Assembly: GCA_005776585.1 (NCBI GenBank) | Contig: SXOX01000294.1 | Span: 1 to 48,752, forward strand | Reading direction: 5' to 3' | Source of the DNA: Pseudomonadota bacterium | Lineage (GTDB): Bacteria > Myxococcota_A > UBA9042 > GCA-2863065 | DNA length: 48,752 bases | In this document: positions 41,165 to 48,752 of the stretch, piece after piece | How the letters are laid out: each line of letters opens with the position of its first letter | Position numbering within the stretch: position 1 is the first letter of the stretch | Translations under genes and position numbers: made by a program | Notes under the pieces: model-generated | Databases searched by the model: none | Told to the model about the DNA's origin: nothing | What the model saw: the letters and a program-made list of their open reading frames with translations, nothing else

Positions 41165-41614
41165 ATGGCAGGTCACCCCAAGCGCATCAAGCCGACCGAA
41201 GCCCACGCCCGCCTGCTGGTCGAGCCTGGGCTCCGCTATGTCGATGTCCGCTCCGTCGCCGAGTTCGAGCGCGGTCATCCCATCGGCGCGGTGAACGTGC
41301 CGCTGCTCGACCACGATCCGGACACCGGTCAGCTCGTCCCGAACGAGCAGTTCCTCGAGGTGATGCAGGCGCACTTCGCGCCCGATGGTCCGCTCGTGGT
41401 GGGCTGCGCGGCCGGCGGTCGCTCATTGCGGGCCGCGATGGTCTTGATGAGCGAGGGCTACACCGACGTGGTCGACATGCTGGGCGGCTACTCCGGTCAG
41501 CGCGATCCGACGGGGCGCATCGTCGAGGCGGGTTGGGAGCAGCTGGGCCTGCCCTCGACGACCGCGGCAGGCGATGGCGAGACGTACGCGTTTCTCGCCA
41601 GCAAGGTGCGGTGA
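41165..41614 (+). CDS. rhodanese-domain protein
   Basis: A single-domain rhodanese of 149 residues. RYVDVRSVAEFERGHPIGAV is the CH2A-like motif and VVGCAAGGRSLRAA carries the active-site Cys81 that forms a persulfide in sulfur transfer. The six-residue loop CAAGGR fits the short rhodanese type. There is no signal peptide, so it is cytoplasmic. GGAG lies 5 nt before the ATG. The stop overlaps the start of the next gene (GTGA). It heads a three-gene operon with a Lon-fold-like membrane protein and a metallo-beta-lactamase-fold hydrolase. Confidence 0.9.
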   Translation: MAGHPKRIKPTEAHARLLVEPGLRYVDVRSVAEFERGHPIGAVNVPLLDHDPDTGQLVPNEQFLEVMQAHFAPDGPLVVGCAAGGRSLRAAMVLMSEGYTDVVDMLGGYSGQRDPTGRIVEAGWEQLGLPSTTAAGDGETYAFLASKVR

Positions 41615-43329
41615 AAGCCTGGCTGCTCGCGGGGCTGCTGCTGCTGGTGATTGGCGGCATCACGTATACGGTTGGGATTTCGACGCGGCCGACTCCCGTC
41701 GACGACGCGCTCGTTTCTCAGCGTTCTCCGTTGCCCTTCGCCGCGCCCTCCGCCGGGCAGTCCGCCGCGCCGTCCGCAGCGCGAGCGCCAGCCGAGCGGC
41801 CGGTGGTCCGCGAACCCGAGCCGCTCGTGCGGCCGCCCGCGCCGCCGGTGGAAGGGGGCGCGCCCGTGGTTGTCGAGGTGCCCCTGCCGACGTCCATGGG
41901 GCTCTCGACCGCGCGCGTCACGGCCTACCACGACGTCAAGCCGGGCTTCCATGTGGTCGTCAGTGGCGCGCCCGGCGGCGGTGAGGCCGAGCGCACGTGG
42001 ACCGACCTCGGGACCATTGTCCTGACCGCGCTGATGATCGCCATCGAGCCGGCGCCGCTCGGCCTGGTCGTCGAGATCGCGACCGCGGGCGACGTGCCGA
42101 TGGTCGACGCGTTGGCCCCGCTGCTCCTTGGGGCCCGACTCTCGCTCGCGCGCCGGCCTTGGCCGTCCGGGCAGCTCGTCGCGGGCGTGGTCGCACCCGA
42201 TGGCACGATCGGCGCGCGTGGGGCGACGCAGCGGGCCGAGCCCATCGTCGACGGCCTGGCTGCAAAGGCCGGACTCCGCCGTGCCTGGCCGCGATCGGTC
42301 GACGCGTTTCTCGCGCTCTCGAACGGACAAGAGCCGCGCGATGCCGTGGAGCCGTCCCCGCCCGCCGTCGAGACCGGCGCCGAGGCACGGCAGCGGCGCG
42401 CGGATCGGCACCGTGACACGCTCCAGCGCGCGACCAGCCGAGCGATGGCGTCGCTGTCTCCGCTCTTTCAAGAGCCGCCCGACTGGCCCGAGCTCGTCAT
42501 TCAGTCCCAGCGTGTCCTGACGTCGCTCGAAGCGGCAACGGCCACCGACGCCATCGAGGCCGCCTGGCACGCCGGAGTGCTCGCCCGCTCGCTGCGCGGT
42601 CTCCCGCTCGTCGCCGCCCGCGCCGAGCGCCTCGTCGCGCAGGGCAAGCCAAAGCGGGACGCGCTGAAGGGGCCGTCTCTCGCGGAGCTTGGACGCCTGA
42701 CGCGGACTTGGGTGGACTGCGAGGCGGACGTGCGGGAGTCCCTGACGCGGCTGGCTCGGCCACGTGGCCGCCTCCCGGACACGGCGCACTCGTGGCTCCA
42801 GTCGCGGCGCGCGGCGCTCTCGCAGCTCGCGCTGGCCCTGCGCCACACGCTCGAGCGGCAGGTCCCCCGCCCGCGGTCGTTGGACGCGGCCTTTCCGTGG
42901 TCGGATGCCCGCTTCCTGGCGACGCGGCCCGCTGACGGAGGGACGGAGAGCCTGGTCGCGAGCTATGGCGACGCCCTCGCCGAGGTCGCCGCGCTATGGA
43001 CCGGCCTCTTCGTCGCCGCCGCGTACGGGCCGGCCCATACCCTGGACGTCGCTGGTCCCGCCGGGCTGACCTTGGACGAGCGGCGGATCGCGGAGCTGGC
43101 CGTCGGTGATGCGCTGCGTGCGGCCGAGCGGGCCCTCGGCAGCATCGCGGGCATGTCTGAGCGCGTCCCTGAGGCGTTCACTGCCCTGCGCGCGCCTCCC
43201 GTCGCCGCCGACGAACGCGTCGATGCGGCGGTCATCGTCGCGACCCTCGGCCAGGCGCACGTCCTCATCCTCGCCCGCTCCGAGATCGCCCTTGCGCTGC
43301 CGCACTTTCCCGGCACAGGATCCCCCTGA
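41611..43329 (+). CDS. membrane-anchored protein with Lon-protease-like fold, probably inactive
   Basis: A 572-residue protein. The N-terminus VKAWLLAGLLLLVIGGITYT is a signal anchor, followed by a Pro/Ala-rich linker to about residue 85. Residues about 85-245 resemble the S16 (Lon) proteolytic domain: WTDLGTIVLTALMIAIEPAP, GQLVAGVVAPDGTIGARGAT and EPIVDGLAAKAGLRRAWPRS follow the Lon order TGEVTLxGxVxPVGG...K..AA...G. The PSAG-type catalytic Ser segment is replaced by DVPMVDALA, so peptidase activity is doubtful. The rest (about 280-572) is a helical, Arg/Ala-rich region I do not recognise. It is coupled to the rhodanese by a 4-nt overlap and to the hydrolase by 1 nt. The Lon likeness is an inference from spacing. 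Confidence 0.6.
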   Translation: MKAWLLAGLLLLVIGGITYTVGISTRPTPVDDALVSQRSPLPFAAPSAGQSAAPSAARAPAERPVVREPEPLVRPPAPPVEGGAPVVVEVPLPTSMGLSTARVTAYHDVKPGFHVVVSGAPGGGEAERTWTDLGTIVLTALMIAIEPAPLGLVVEIATAGDVPMVDALAPLLLGARLSLARRPWPSGQLVAGVVAPDGTIGARGATQRAEPIVDGLAAKAGLRRAWPRSVDAFLALSNGQEPRDAVEPSPPAVETGAEARQRRADRHRDTLQRATSRAMASLSPLFQEPPDWPELVIQSQRVLTSLEAATATDAIEAAWHAGVLARSLRGLPLVAARAERLVAQGKPKRDALKGPSLAELGRLTRTWVDCEADVRESLTRLARPRGRLPDTAHSWLQSRRAALSQLALALRHTLERQVPRPRSLDAAFPWSDARFLATRPADGGTESLVASYGDALAEVAALWTGLFVAAAYGPAHTLDVAGPAGLTLDERRIAELAVGDALRAAERALGSIAGMSERVPEAFTALRAPPVAADERVDAAVIVATLGQAHVLILARSEIALALPHFPGTGSP

Positions 43330-44210
43330 TGAGCCTCCACCCCTCCGAGCTCCCCTGGCAGGCACCCCCGCGCGGCGATCACCCGCTGCGGCGCTTGTCC
43401 GTGCGGTGGCTCGGCACGGCGGGGTACGAGCTGAGCGCGGAAGGCACGACCGTGCTCATCGACCCGTACCTCACGCGGGTCTCCCTGTGGCGCTACCTGT
43501 TCAGCCGCATCTCACCTGCCGCCAGCCGCGTTCGGCAGTGGGTCACCCGCGCGGATGCGGTGCTGGTCGGCCATAGCCACTTCGATCACGTCATGGACGT
43601 CCCGCTCATCGCGATGCTGACCGGCGCGACCGTCTACGGCTCGCGCTCGACATCGACGTTGTGCGGCACCGCCGGCGTGCGCCCCGACCGCATGGTCACC
43701 TTCCCGGAGCGCGGCCTCGAGTTCGAGCTCGGTCCCTTCCACGTCCGCGCCGTGCCGAGCGAGCACAGCCGCTTCTACTTCGGGCGCATCCCGTACCCGG
43801 GCGAGATCCCGCCGACCTGCGAGCTGCCCATGCGCGGCAGCCGCTATCGCTGCGGCCAGGTGTTCAGCTTTCACATCCGTGTCGGGCGTCTCTCGCTCTA
43901 TCACTGCGGCAGCGCCAACCTGCTCGACGACGCCATCAGCCTCGGCTCGAGCGACGGCGTCGATGCGCTGCTCGTGTGCATCGCCGGCCGCGCCTCGACC
44001 GAGCGCCTCATGCCGCGCCTCTTTCGTCAGCTCTCGCCCCGCCGAGTGGTGCCGATGCACTACGACAACTTCTTCCGCCCGCTCGGATCCCCCATGGGCC
44101 TGCTGCCCGACACGCGATTTGGACGTTTCGTCGATGACGTACAGCGAGTCAGCCGTGAGACACCCGTCTCCACGCTCGAGCCCGGCTCGGCGATCGAGCT
44201 CGCGTACTGA
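43329..44210 (+). CDS. metallo-beta-lactamase-fold hydrolase
   Basis: A 293-residue member of the beta-lactamase-like superfamily, of the kind that includes UlaG/YtnP-like and N-acyl-phosphatidylethanolamine hydrolase-like proteins. The metal motif is H82-S-H-F-D-H87 (GHSHFDHVMD). Other likely ligands are in VPSEHSRFYFG, SLYHCGSAN and VPMHYDNFF. The N-terminal RWLGTAGYELSAEGTTVLID matches the first strand pair. No signal peptide is visible. The substrate is not predictable. The ATG shares one base with the stop of the preceding gene, so it is translationally coupled. Confidence 0.88.
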   Translation: MSLHPSELPWQAPPRGDHPLRRLSVRWLGTAGYELSAEGTTVLIDPYLTRVSLWRYLFSRISPAASRVRQWVTRADAVLVGHSHFDHVMDVPLIAMLTGATVYGSRSTSTLCGTAGVRPDRMVTFPERGLEFELGPFHVRAVPSEHSRFYFGRIPYPGEIPPTCELPMRGSRYRCGQVFSFHIRVGRLSLYHCGSANLLDDAISLGSSDGVDALLVCIAGRASTERLMPRLFRQLSPRRVVPMHYDNFFRPLGSPMGLLPDTRFGRFVDDVQRVSRETPVSTLEPGSAIELAY

Positions 44211-44216
44211 CCGGGG

Positions 44217-44606
44217 TCAGTGGACGAGGATGGACGGCGGCCGTCCGGGTGTCCGGCACGACAGGTGGGCCACCAGGGGCTCACCGCGCTCGGTCGTGGC
44301 CTCGATCAACGCGACGAGGAACCCGGCCCGATCGACGGTGAGGTCCGCCCGTCCCACCGCCTGGACGCGGCCCTCCGGGAGGTCCAGGATCAGCGCTGCC
44401 GTGCTCTGGCAGTGACCGCCGGCTCCGAAGCCGACGACGACGACCGAGCCATGCAGATCGTGATACCGATCCTCTCCTACGCGCCGCTCGCGCAAGATCT
44501 CGGAACCATTGGCGACTTCATAGACGGAGGCATCGTCGCCGTCGTCGAGCACGACCGTCGCGACGCAACCGACCGGTTCGACCCGGAGCCCAACTTGCGA
44601 GTCCAT
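44217..44606 (-). CDS. hypothetical protein, 129 residues
   Basis: A small protein of 129 residues with no family I recognise. It reads MDSQVGLRVEPVGCVATVVL, then VYEVANGSEILRERRVGEDR, and is predicted to be mostly beta-strands (ADLTVDRAGFLVALIEATTE, VAHLSCRTPG). AAGGAT precedes the ATG by 4 nt. It is convergent with the hydrolase gene (6 bases apart) and divergent from the kinase. No transmembrane segment. Confidence 0.6.
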   Translation of the reverse strand: MDSQVGLRVEPVGCVATVVLDDGDDASVYEVANGSEILRERRVGEDRYHDLHGSVVVVGFGAGGHCQSTAALILDLPEGRVQAVGRADLTVDRAGFLVALIEATTERGEPLVAHLSCRTPGRPPSILVH

Positions 44607-44760
44607 GGTGATCCTTCCCCAGCAGAGAGAGCCGAGACCATCGTAGCAGGCCGCGCGGGCTCGCGTGGGGGAAATTTCGCCAAGTGGTCGTTGTTACGGA
44701 AGAAAAAAGCACGTTTGGGTTCGGCATCCCCTCGGGCTCCAGCGTCCTCGTCCAACGACG

Positions 44761-44769
44761 TGGTATAGG
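44761..44769 (+). promoter_or_regulatory. extended -10 promoter element of the kinase gene
   Basis: TGGTATAGG, an extended -10 (TGn plus TATAGG), ends 6 nt before the GTG at 44776. No -35 is apparent; a leaderless transcript is possible, though the GGA could also act as a weak ribosome site. Confidence 0.4.
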
Positions 44770-44775
44770 ACCGCC

Positions 44776-46083
44776 GTGCCTATCGATCTCAACGCGTTCG
44801 GCCGCTATCGCTTGTTGCGCCGCGTCTCCATGGGCGGGATGGCCGAGGTCTTCAAGGCCAAGTGCTACTCGGACGCCGACAACGAGAACGCCATCGTCAA
44901 GGTGGTCGCCCTCAAGCGGCTGCTCCCGACGTTGGGCGAGAGCGAGGGGCTCGTCGAGATGTTCCTCCAGGAGGCCAAGCTCGCCGCGCGCCTCGACCAT
45001 CAGAACGTCTGCCGCATCCACGAGCTCGGCAAGGTCGGGCCGACGTACTACATCTCTATGGAGTACATCTATGGCCACGACCTGCGCGAGATCTTCAAGG
45101 CGCACCTCGAGCAGGGACGGCGGGTGGATCCCTACATCGTCGCGTGGGTCGCAGCCCGCGTCTCCGATGCGCTCGCCTTCGCGTGGAGCCATCCGGGCGA
45201 GGACGGCGCCCCGCTGCGGCTCGTGCATCGTGACATCAGCCCCCAGAACGTGATGGTCGGCTTCGACGGGACCGTGAAGGTCATCGACTTCGGCATCGCC
45301 AAGGTCGCCAACGCGACGGTCACCACCGCGGCTGGCGTCATGAAGGGGAAGTACGCCTACGTCTCCCCGGAGCAGGCGCGCCGTGAGCCGCTCGACAGCC
45401 GCTCGGACATCTGGTCGCTCGGCGTCGTGCTGCACGAGCTCCTGTCGAGCCGCCGCCTCTTTCTCGGCGAGACCGTCGCCGACACCATCGACCAGGTGCT
45501 CCACGCGCAGGTCCCACGGTTGGAGGGCATCCCCGAGGCGCTGGCCGACGTCGTGGCGCAGATGCTCGAGCGGGATCTGGAGGCGCGGCTCCGGACGCAC
45601 GAGGACGTCGCGTCGGCCCTGAACCGGGTCGTCGCGCTCTCGGAGGCGCCCATCAACGAGCGCGTCGTCGCGGAGTGGATGGACGGGCTCTTCCCCGAGC
45701 GCCGGCCGCTCGAGGAGGACCTGACTGACGACGACGTGCGTATTCTGCTCTCCGCCGAGGACCGCGGCGAGGAGACCACCGACCAGAAGGCCGATCCGTC
45801 CGGCGCGACCCAGATCTTCCTCGCCGACACCACCGGCCAAGGCGACTACCGCGCTGTGCTTCAACGCCTGCTCCGCGAGGGTCGGCTCCATACGGTGGTC
45901 ACCGACGGGAGCCAGTCCGTGCCTCAGTCCGTGCCGCCCCAGCCGCCGTCACCGGTGGCGATCGCGCCGATCACGAAACCCGTGGACCCGCGGTGCGCCC
46001 GAGACGCCACGCGCGCGGCGTGGGCCGTGCTCGGGACCATCGTCGTGCTCTGGGTGCTCGCCTGGATGGCTCGCGGCCTATGA
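44776..46083 (+). CDS. membrane-anchored Ser/Thr protein kinase
   Basis: A 435-residue eukaryote-like protein kinase. The Gly-rich loop is VSMGGMAEVFKAK, the ATP lysine K47 (VVALKRL), the alpha-C Glu is in MFLQEAKLAARL, the catalytic motif is H151-R-D153 (HRDISPQNVMV) and the metal motif D171-F-G. The activation segment ends in YVSPEQARREPLDSRSDIWS. Residues about 300-410 form a low-complexity cytoplasmic linker. A C-terminal transmembrane helix (AAWAVLGTIVVLWVLAWMAR) ends two residues before the C-terminus, so the kinase faces the cytoplasm as a tail-anchored protein with no sensor outside. Myxobacteria carry many such kinases. Its stop overlaps that of the convergent gene by 6 bases. Confidence 0.95.
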   Translation: MPIDLNAFGRYRLLRRVSMGGMAEVFKAKCYSDADNENAIVKVVALKRLLPTLGESEGLVEMFLQEAKLAARLDHQNVCRIHELGKVGPTYYISMEYIYGHDLREIFKAHLEQGRRVDPYIVAWVAARVSDALAFAWSHPGEDGAPLRLVHRDISPQNVMVGFDGTVKVIDFGIAKVANATVTTAAGVMKGKYAYVSPEQARREPLDSRSDIWSLGVVLHELLSSRRLFLGETVADTIDQVLHAQVPRLEGIPEALADVVAQMLERDLEARLRTHEDVASALNRVVALSEAPINERVVAEWMDGLFPERRPLEEDLTDDDVRILLSAEDRGEETTDQKADPSGATQIFLADTTGQGDYRAVLQRLLREGRLHTVVTDGSQSVPQSVPPQPPSPVAIAPITKPVDPRCARDATRAAWAVLGTIVVLWVLAWMARGL

Positions 46084-47259
46084 GCCGTTGCGCTTGCGCA
46101 CGTCTTTGAGGGCGCCGTCGAGCGCGACCTTGAGCGCGTTGTTGTGCGGCTCGATGCCCACGGTCAGGCGCTGCCGCACGCGCTCACGCTGCCGCTCCTT
46201 GTAGGCGGTGTGGCTCGTGGCCTCGTTGCGCTCGTTGCGGTCCCACGAGAGCCGGTCGAACATCTGGAACTCGACGTTCAAGAAGACGATGCGGCCCAGG
46301 TGGCGCAGGTGCGCGTTCTCGGGACGGTCCATCAGGTGGTCGATGCGCACGGGCAGATCGACGACGAAGTTCAGCATGCGGAACTCCGTGGCCGAGCACT
46401 CGTTGTGGTCCCTCCGCAGCGGATCCTTGCGCTCGAGCTCCAGATCGAACTGGAGGCGCCGCTCGAGTTCGCCCGAGGCCACGTGCCGGTCGAACCAGCT
46501 GCTAAAGTCGAGCAGGTCATTGGTCGTCTCTTCCGGGACGGCGTAATTGAATGGAAATAGGTGCCTGGTCATCTCGGCGAGCACCGAGACGACGTCGTCG
46601 GTCGTCTCGCAGATGACCCGGAAGCGGAGGCGGTCCAGGATCTCGGTCGCCGTGGCGCGGCGCTTGGACAGGAGTTTGGTGATGACGCTCTGGCGCGTCT
46701 TGCGGCTGCCGGTCATGACCACGATCGCGTAGCCGAGCGCTTGAATCTCCGTCATGGCCCGCGCGACGCGGCGCTCGACCAGCGCGAAGATGTCGAGCTC
46801 CGAGAGCGCCAACGACAGCCGCAGCTCGCGCGCCTCGAGGTGATGAATCGTGTGCACCGTCTTCAAGAGGATGCACGCATCGGTCTGATCGTCGCTTCCG
46901 CGCTTGCCCCCGGGCGAGGACGGCTGCGACGCGGCCAGGAACGGGACCGTGGGGTCCGACGGTGCCCACAGGCGCTTCGGGATCTTGAGGTCGAGCGTCG
47001 TCGACAGGTACTCATTTGCCATGCGAAGCAGCGCACGGAGGCGGCGCACGTCCTCGGGGACCTCCGTGTCCACGCCGTTGACGCGCAGGAAGTCGCGAAC
47101 CTCGTCCTCGGTCTCGAAGCCCATGCGGTACCAGTCGATGACCGAACCGCCGCGCAGAATGAGGCGCACTTGCTCGATGAGCCCGACCGTCCAGGTGCGA
47201 CCGGACGCGAGTCCAGTGACAGGGGCGGGTTGTATGACCGGGCTCGAGGTGCTAATCAT
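46078..47259 (-). CDS. conserved protein with RelA/SpoT-like region
   Basis: A 393-residue protein resembling a conserved myxobacterial family (TIGR04552 as I recall it). Residues about 190-260 (KTRQSVITKLLSKRRATATE, ILDRLRFRVICETTDDVVSV) have the look of the nucleotidyltransferase region of (p)ppGpp synthetases, where a K..RK...I.D..G.RVI segment precedes the catalytic acid. The C-terminal VDLPVRIDHLMDRPENAHLR and NVEFQMFDRLSWDRNERNEA fit the ExQ-containing end of such folds. Synthetase activity is not claimed. The ATG at 47259 is preferred; a GTG at 47322 would add 21 residues. The stop overlaps that of the kinase. Confidence 0.65.
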   Translation of the reverse strand: MISTSSPVIQPAPVTGLASGRTWTVGLIEQVRLILRGGSVIDWYRMGFETEDEVRDFLRVNGVDTEVPEDVRRLRALLRMANEYLSTTLDLKIPKRLWAPSDPTVPFLAASQPSSPGGKRGSDDQTDACILLKTVHTIHHLEARELRLSLALSELDIFALVERRVARAMTEIQALGYAIVVMTGSRKTRQSVITKLLSKRRATATEILDRLRFRVICETTDDVVSVLAEMTRHLFPFNYAVPEETTNDLLDFSSWFDRHVASGELERRLQFDLELERKDPLRRDHNECSATEFRMLNFVVDLPVRIDHLMDRPENAHLRHLGRIVFLNVEFQMFDRLSWDRNERNEATSHTAYKERQRERVRQRLTVGIEPHNNALKVALDGALKDVRKRNGS

Positions 47260-47325
47260 TTCGGGGTCGCTGCGCCTCGCGGCTCGTAGAGGGGCAGTGT
47301 ACTCGCGGCTCTCAGAGGCCACAAG

Positions 47326-47339
47326 CCCGCCGCGGCGGG
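47326..47339. repeat. 14-bp perfect palindrome in a divergent intergenic region
   Basis: CCCGCCGCGGCGGG lies between the RelA/SpoT-like gene and the AgmX/PglI-like gene. It could be an operator, but GC-only palindromes arise easily in this genome. Confidence 0.3.
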
Positions 47340-47459
47340 TGCGAGGGCCGCTGACCGCTTCGGAGTCAGAACCGAACGCCTGCGAGTCGCGTTAGCGTCG
47401 ATGTGAGTTACGAGGTCGGGCCCAGGAACGGGCGCGACGGCGAGGGAGGGCGTGACGGG

Positions 47460-48752
47460 ATGAAGCTCCAGTGCGACCAGTGCGGTACGCGATACGCGAT
47501 CAAAGACGACAAGGTGCGTGGTCCCGACCGGGTCTTCAAGATCCGGTGTAAGAGCTGCAACGCCGTCATCACCGTGCACGGCATCACCGAGCAGAGCGCC
47601 GAGCCCGCCGCGCCACCGGACGCCAACGAGTGGTACTTCGCGGTCGAAGGGCAGCAAAGCGGTCCGATGACGCGCTCGGAGCTGGAGGACCAGATCCGCC
47701 AAGGCGCGGTGCCTCGAACGGCCTTCGTCTGGCATGCCGGAATGGACGACTGGGTCGGGCTGCCGTCGATCAAGGAGCTCAACGATCTCATCCCCGACGG
47801 CGCGACCTCGGCCGATGATCTCATCGACGCGCTCGCGGCCGAGTCCGATTCGGGCAAGGGCGCCGATGCCGCCAGCGCCGAGGCGCCGCGGCCCGACCTG
47901 GATGCCGCCGACGCGACCATCGTCGATGAGCCCAAGCACGACGACCTGCTCGATCGCCCGACCGCCGGCGTGGCGGCCTCGACGACGCTCGATCAGCTCT
48001 TTCGCGACGATCCGCGACCGGCGGCGCCCGAGGTCAACGTCACTCGCCTGCCGGAGCCAGCCTCCAGAGCCGAGCCCGCCCGCCCCGCGGCGCAGGACCA
48101 CGACGACGGCGGCTTCTTCGACGCCCCCGAGGGCAACGCCCAGGACGACAAGAAGCGCGACAGCGGTCGGTTGGCCTATCAGCGGCATGATAACTCGGTC
48201 CTGTTCTCGTTGTCGGAGCCCGAGGGCGACCAGCGCCCAAAGGATGACAAGAAGTCCAAGGCGTTGGCCGCGCTCGCCGCGGACTCCGGCTTGGTCGATA
48301 TCCGTGCTTTCTCCAAGAAGAAGAAGGACCAGAAGGAGCAGAAGGGCGACGTCTTCGCGGTGCTCGTCGGTGAGGACACCGCACGCAAGTCGCCGGCCAC
48401 GTCCACCACGGCCGATGGCCTCCCGTCGCTCGCTGCGGCCCCCCCCATCGCCGTGCCGGTGCTCCAGAAGAAGCGCAAGGGCAACGGCATGGTCGTCGGC
48501 GTCATCGCCGGTGCGGCGATCGCGGCGGGCGTGTCCGCCGTCGTCATCATGTCGATGAACAAAGACGACAAGAAGGACGAGCCCAAGAAGGAGACGCCGG
48601 TGGCCGTCGCGCCCGTGGCCACGGCTCCCGCCGCTCCCGCGCCCAAGCCGGCCCCAGGAGCGCCTGTCGCCCAGCCGCTCCCGCCGCCCGCGGTCAAGCC
48701 CGCCACGGGTCCCGTTGCTCCGGCCCCGCCGGCTCCGGCGCTCGCGACCGGC
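47460..48752 (+). CDS. zinc-ribbon plus GYF-domain protein, AgmX/PglI-like, 3' end cut by window
   Basis: At least 431 residues, running past the window end. It starts MKLQCDQCGTRYAIKDDKVR with a zinc ribbon of the MJ0042/Zn-finger type (C5, C8, C30, C33). Residues about 58-105 form a GYF_2 domain (WYFAVEGQQSGPMTRSELED, VWHAGMDDW). An acidic linker with Lys runs follows to about residue 340, then a transmembrane helix (VVGVIAGAAIAAGVSAVVIM) and a Pro/Ala-rich periplasmic segment. The layout matches the cytoplasmic N-terminal half of AgmX/PglI proteins linked to gliding motility and TonB-like function. GGAGG lies 10 nt before the ATG. The C-terminal domain is outside the window. Confidence 0.87.
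   Translation, partial: MKLQCDQCGTRYAIKDDKVRGPDRVFKIRCKSCNAVITVHGITEQSAEPAAPPDANEWYFAVEGQQSGPMTRSELEDQIRQGAVPRTAFVWHAGMDDWVGLPSIKELNDLIPDGATSADDLIDALAAESDSGKGADAASAEAPRPDLDAADATIVDEPKHDDLLDRPTAGVAASTTLDQLFRDDPRPAAPEVNVTRLPEPASRAEPARPAAQDHDDGGFFDAPEGNAQDDKKRDSGRLAYQRHDNSVLFSLSEPEGDQRPKDDKKSKALAALAADSGLVDIRAFSKKKKDQKEQKGDVFAVLVGEDTARKSPATSTTADGLPSLAAAPPIAVPVLQKKRKGNGMVVGVIAGAAIAAGVSAVVIMSMNKDDKKDEPKKETPVAVAPVATAPAAPAPKPAPGAPVAQPLPPPAVKPATGPVAPAPPAPALATG

Overview
The window is high-GC bacterial DNA that looks like a chromosomal segment from a myxobacterium or close relative (Myxococcota). The signs are a eukaryote-like Ser/Thr kinase with a C-terminal membrane anchor, an AgmX/PglI-type zinc-ribbon plus GYF protein, a MopE-like Asp-rich Cys motif, many Cys-rich lipoproteins with EGF, C-type-lectin or LamG-like modules, many GTG starts, and genes packed with 1-4 nt stop/start overlaps. 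The taxonomic call is inference from gene content; there is no rRNA here.

Layout. 1-5.2 kb: the end of an acyl-CoA dehydrogenase, then a fused B12-binding radical-SAM/DUF2344 protein coupled to an exported phytase-like esterase. 5.2-6.1 kb: a FitAB/VapBC-type toxin-antitoxin pair and a small convergent gene. 6.2-12.8 kb: a tight operon of WYL regulator, PPP-type phosphatase, SbcD-like nuclease and a very large YhaN/SbcC-like ATPase, with palindromes in its promoter. 12.9-30.7 kb: an island of exported proteins, nearly all with lipoprotein signals: FG-GAP/UnbV protein, Tat-exported DUF1501-like protein with a DUF1549/1553-like partner, SUMF1 protein with a CxxCH domain, a second CxxCH lipoprotein, Cys-repeat proteins of 207 and 1429 residues, an EGF/C-type-lectin protein and an HExxH metalloprotease. 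30.7-32 kb: a decayed Rhs/YD-repeat fragment, a brnTA toxin-antitoxin pair and a degraded stretch, ending at tRNA-Gly(GCC). 32.1-37.4 kb: a cystathionine synthase/lyase, an orphan nuoB paired with a tandem-BMC-fold protein, tRNA-Cys(GCA), and an S41 protease. 37.5-41.1 kb: a heterodimeric ABC exporter. 41.2-44.2 kb: rhodanese, Lon-fold-like membrane protein and metallo-beta-lactamase-fold hydrolase in one operon. 44.2-48.75 kb: a small unknown gene, the Ser/Thr kinase, a RelA/SpoT-like conserved protein and the AgmX/PglI-like protein cut by the window end.

The most unusual points are: (1) a two-gene unit joining complex I subunit NuoB to a bacterial-microcompartment-fold protein with no other nuo or shell gene in the window; (2) the WYL-phosphatase-SbcD-YhaN operon, which has the form of a nucleic-acid surveillance or defence unit; (3) the Cys-rich lipoprotein island with a shared CxxCH domain; and (4) a repeated promoter design in which a -10 hexamer lies 6-7 nt before a start codon that lacks a clear Shine-Dalgarno sequence, suggesting leaderless mRNAs. 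Functions are family assignments made by eye from motifs; no database search was run.
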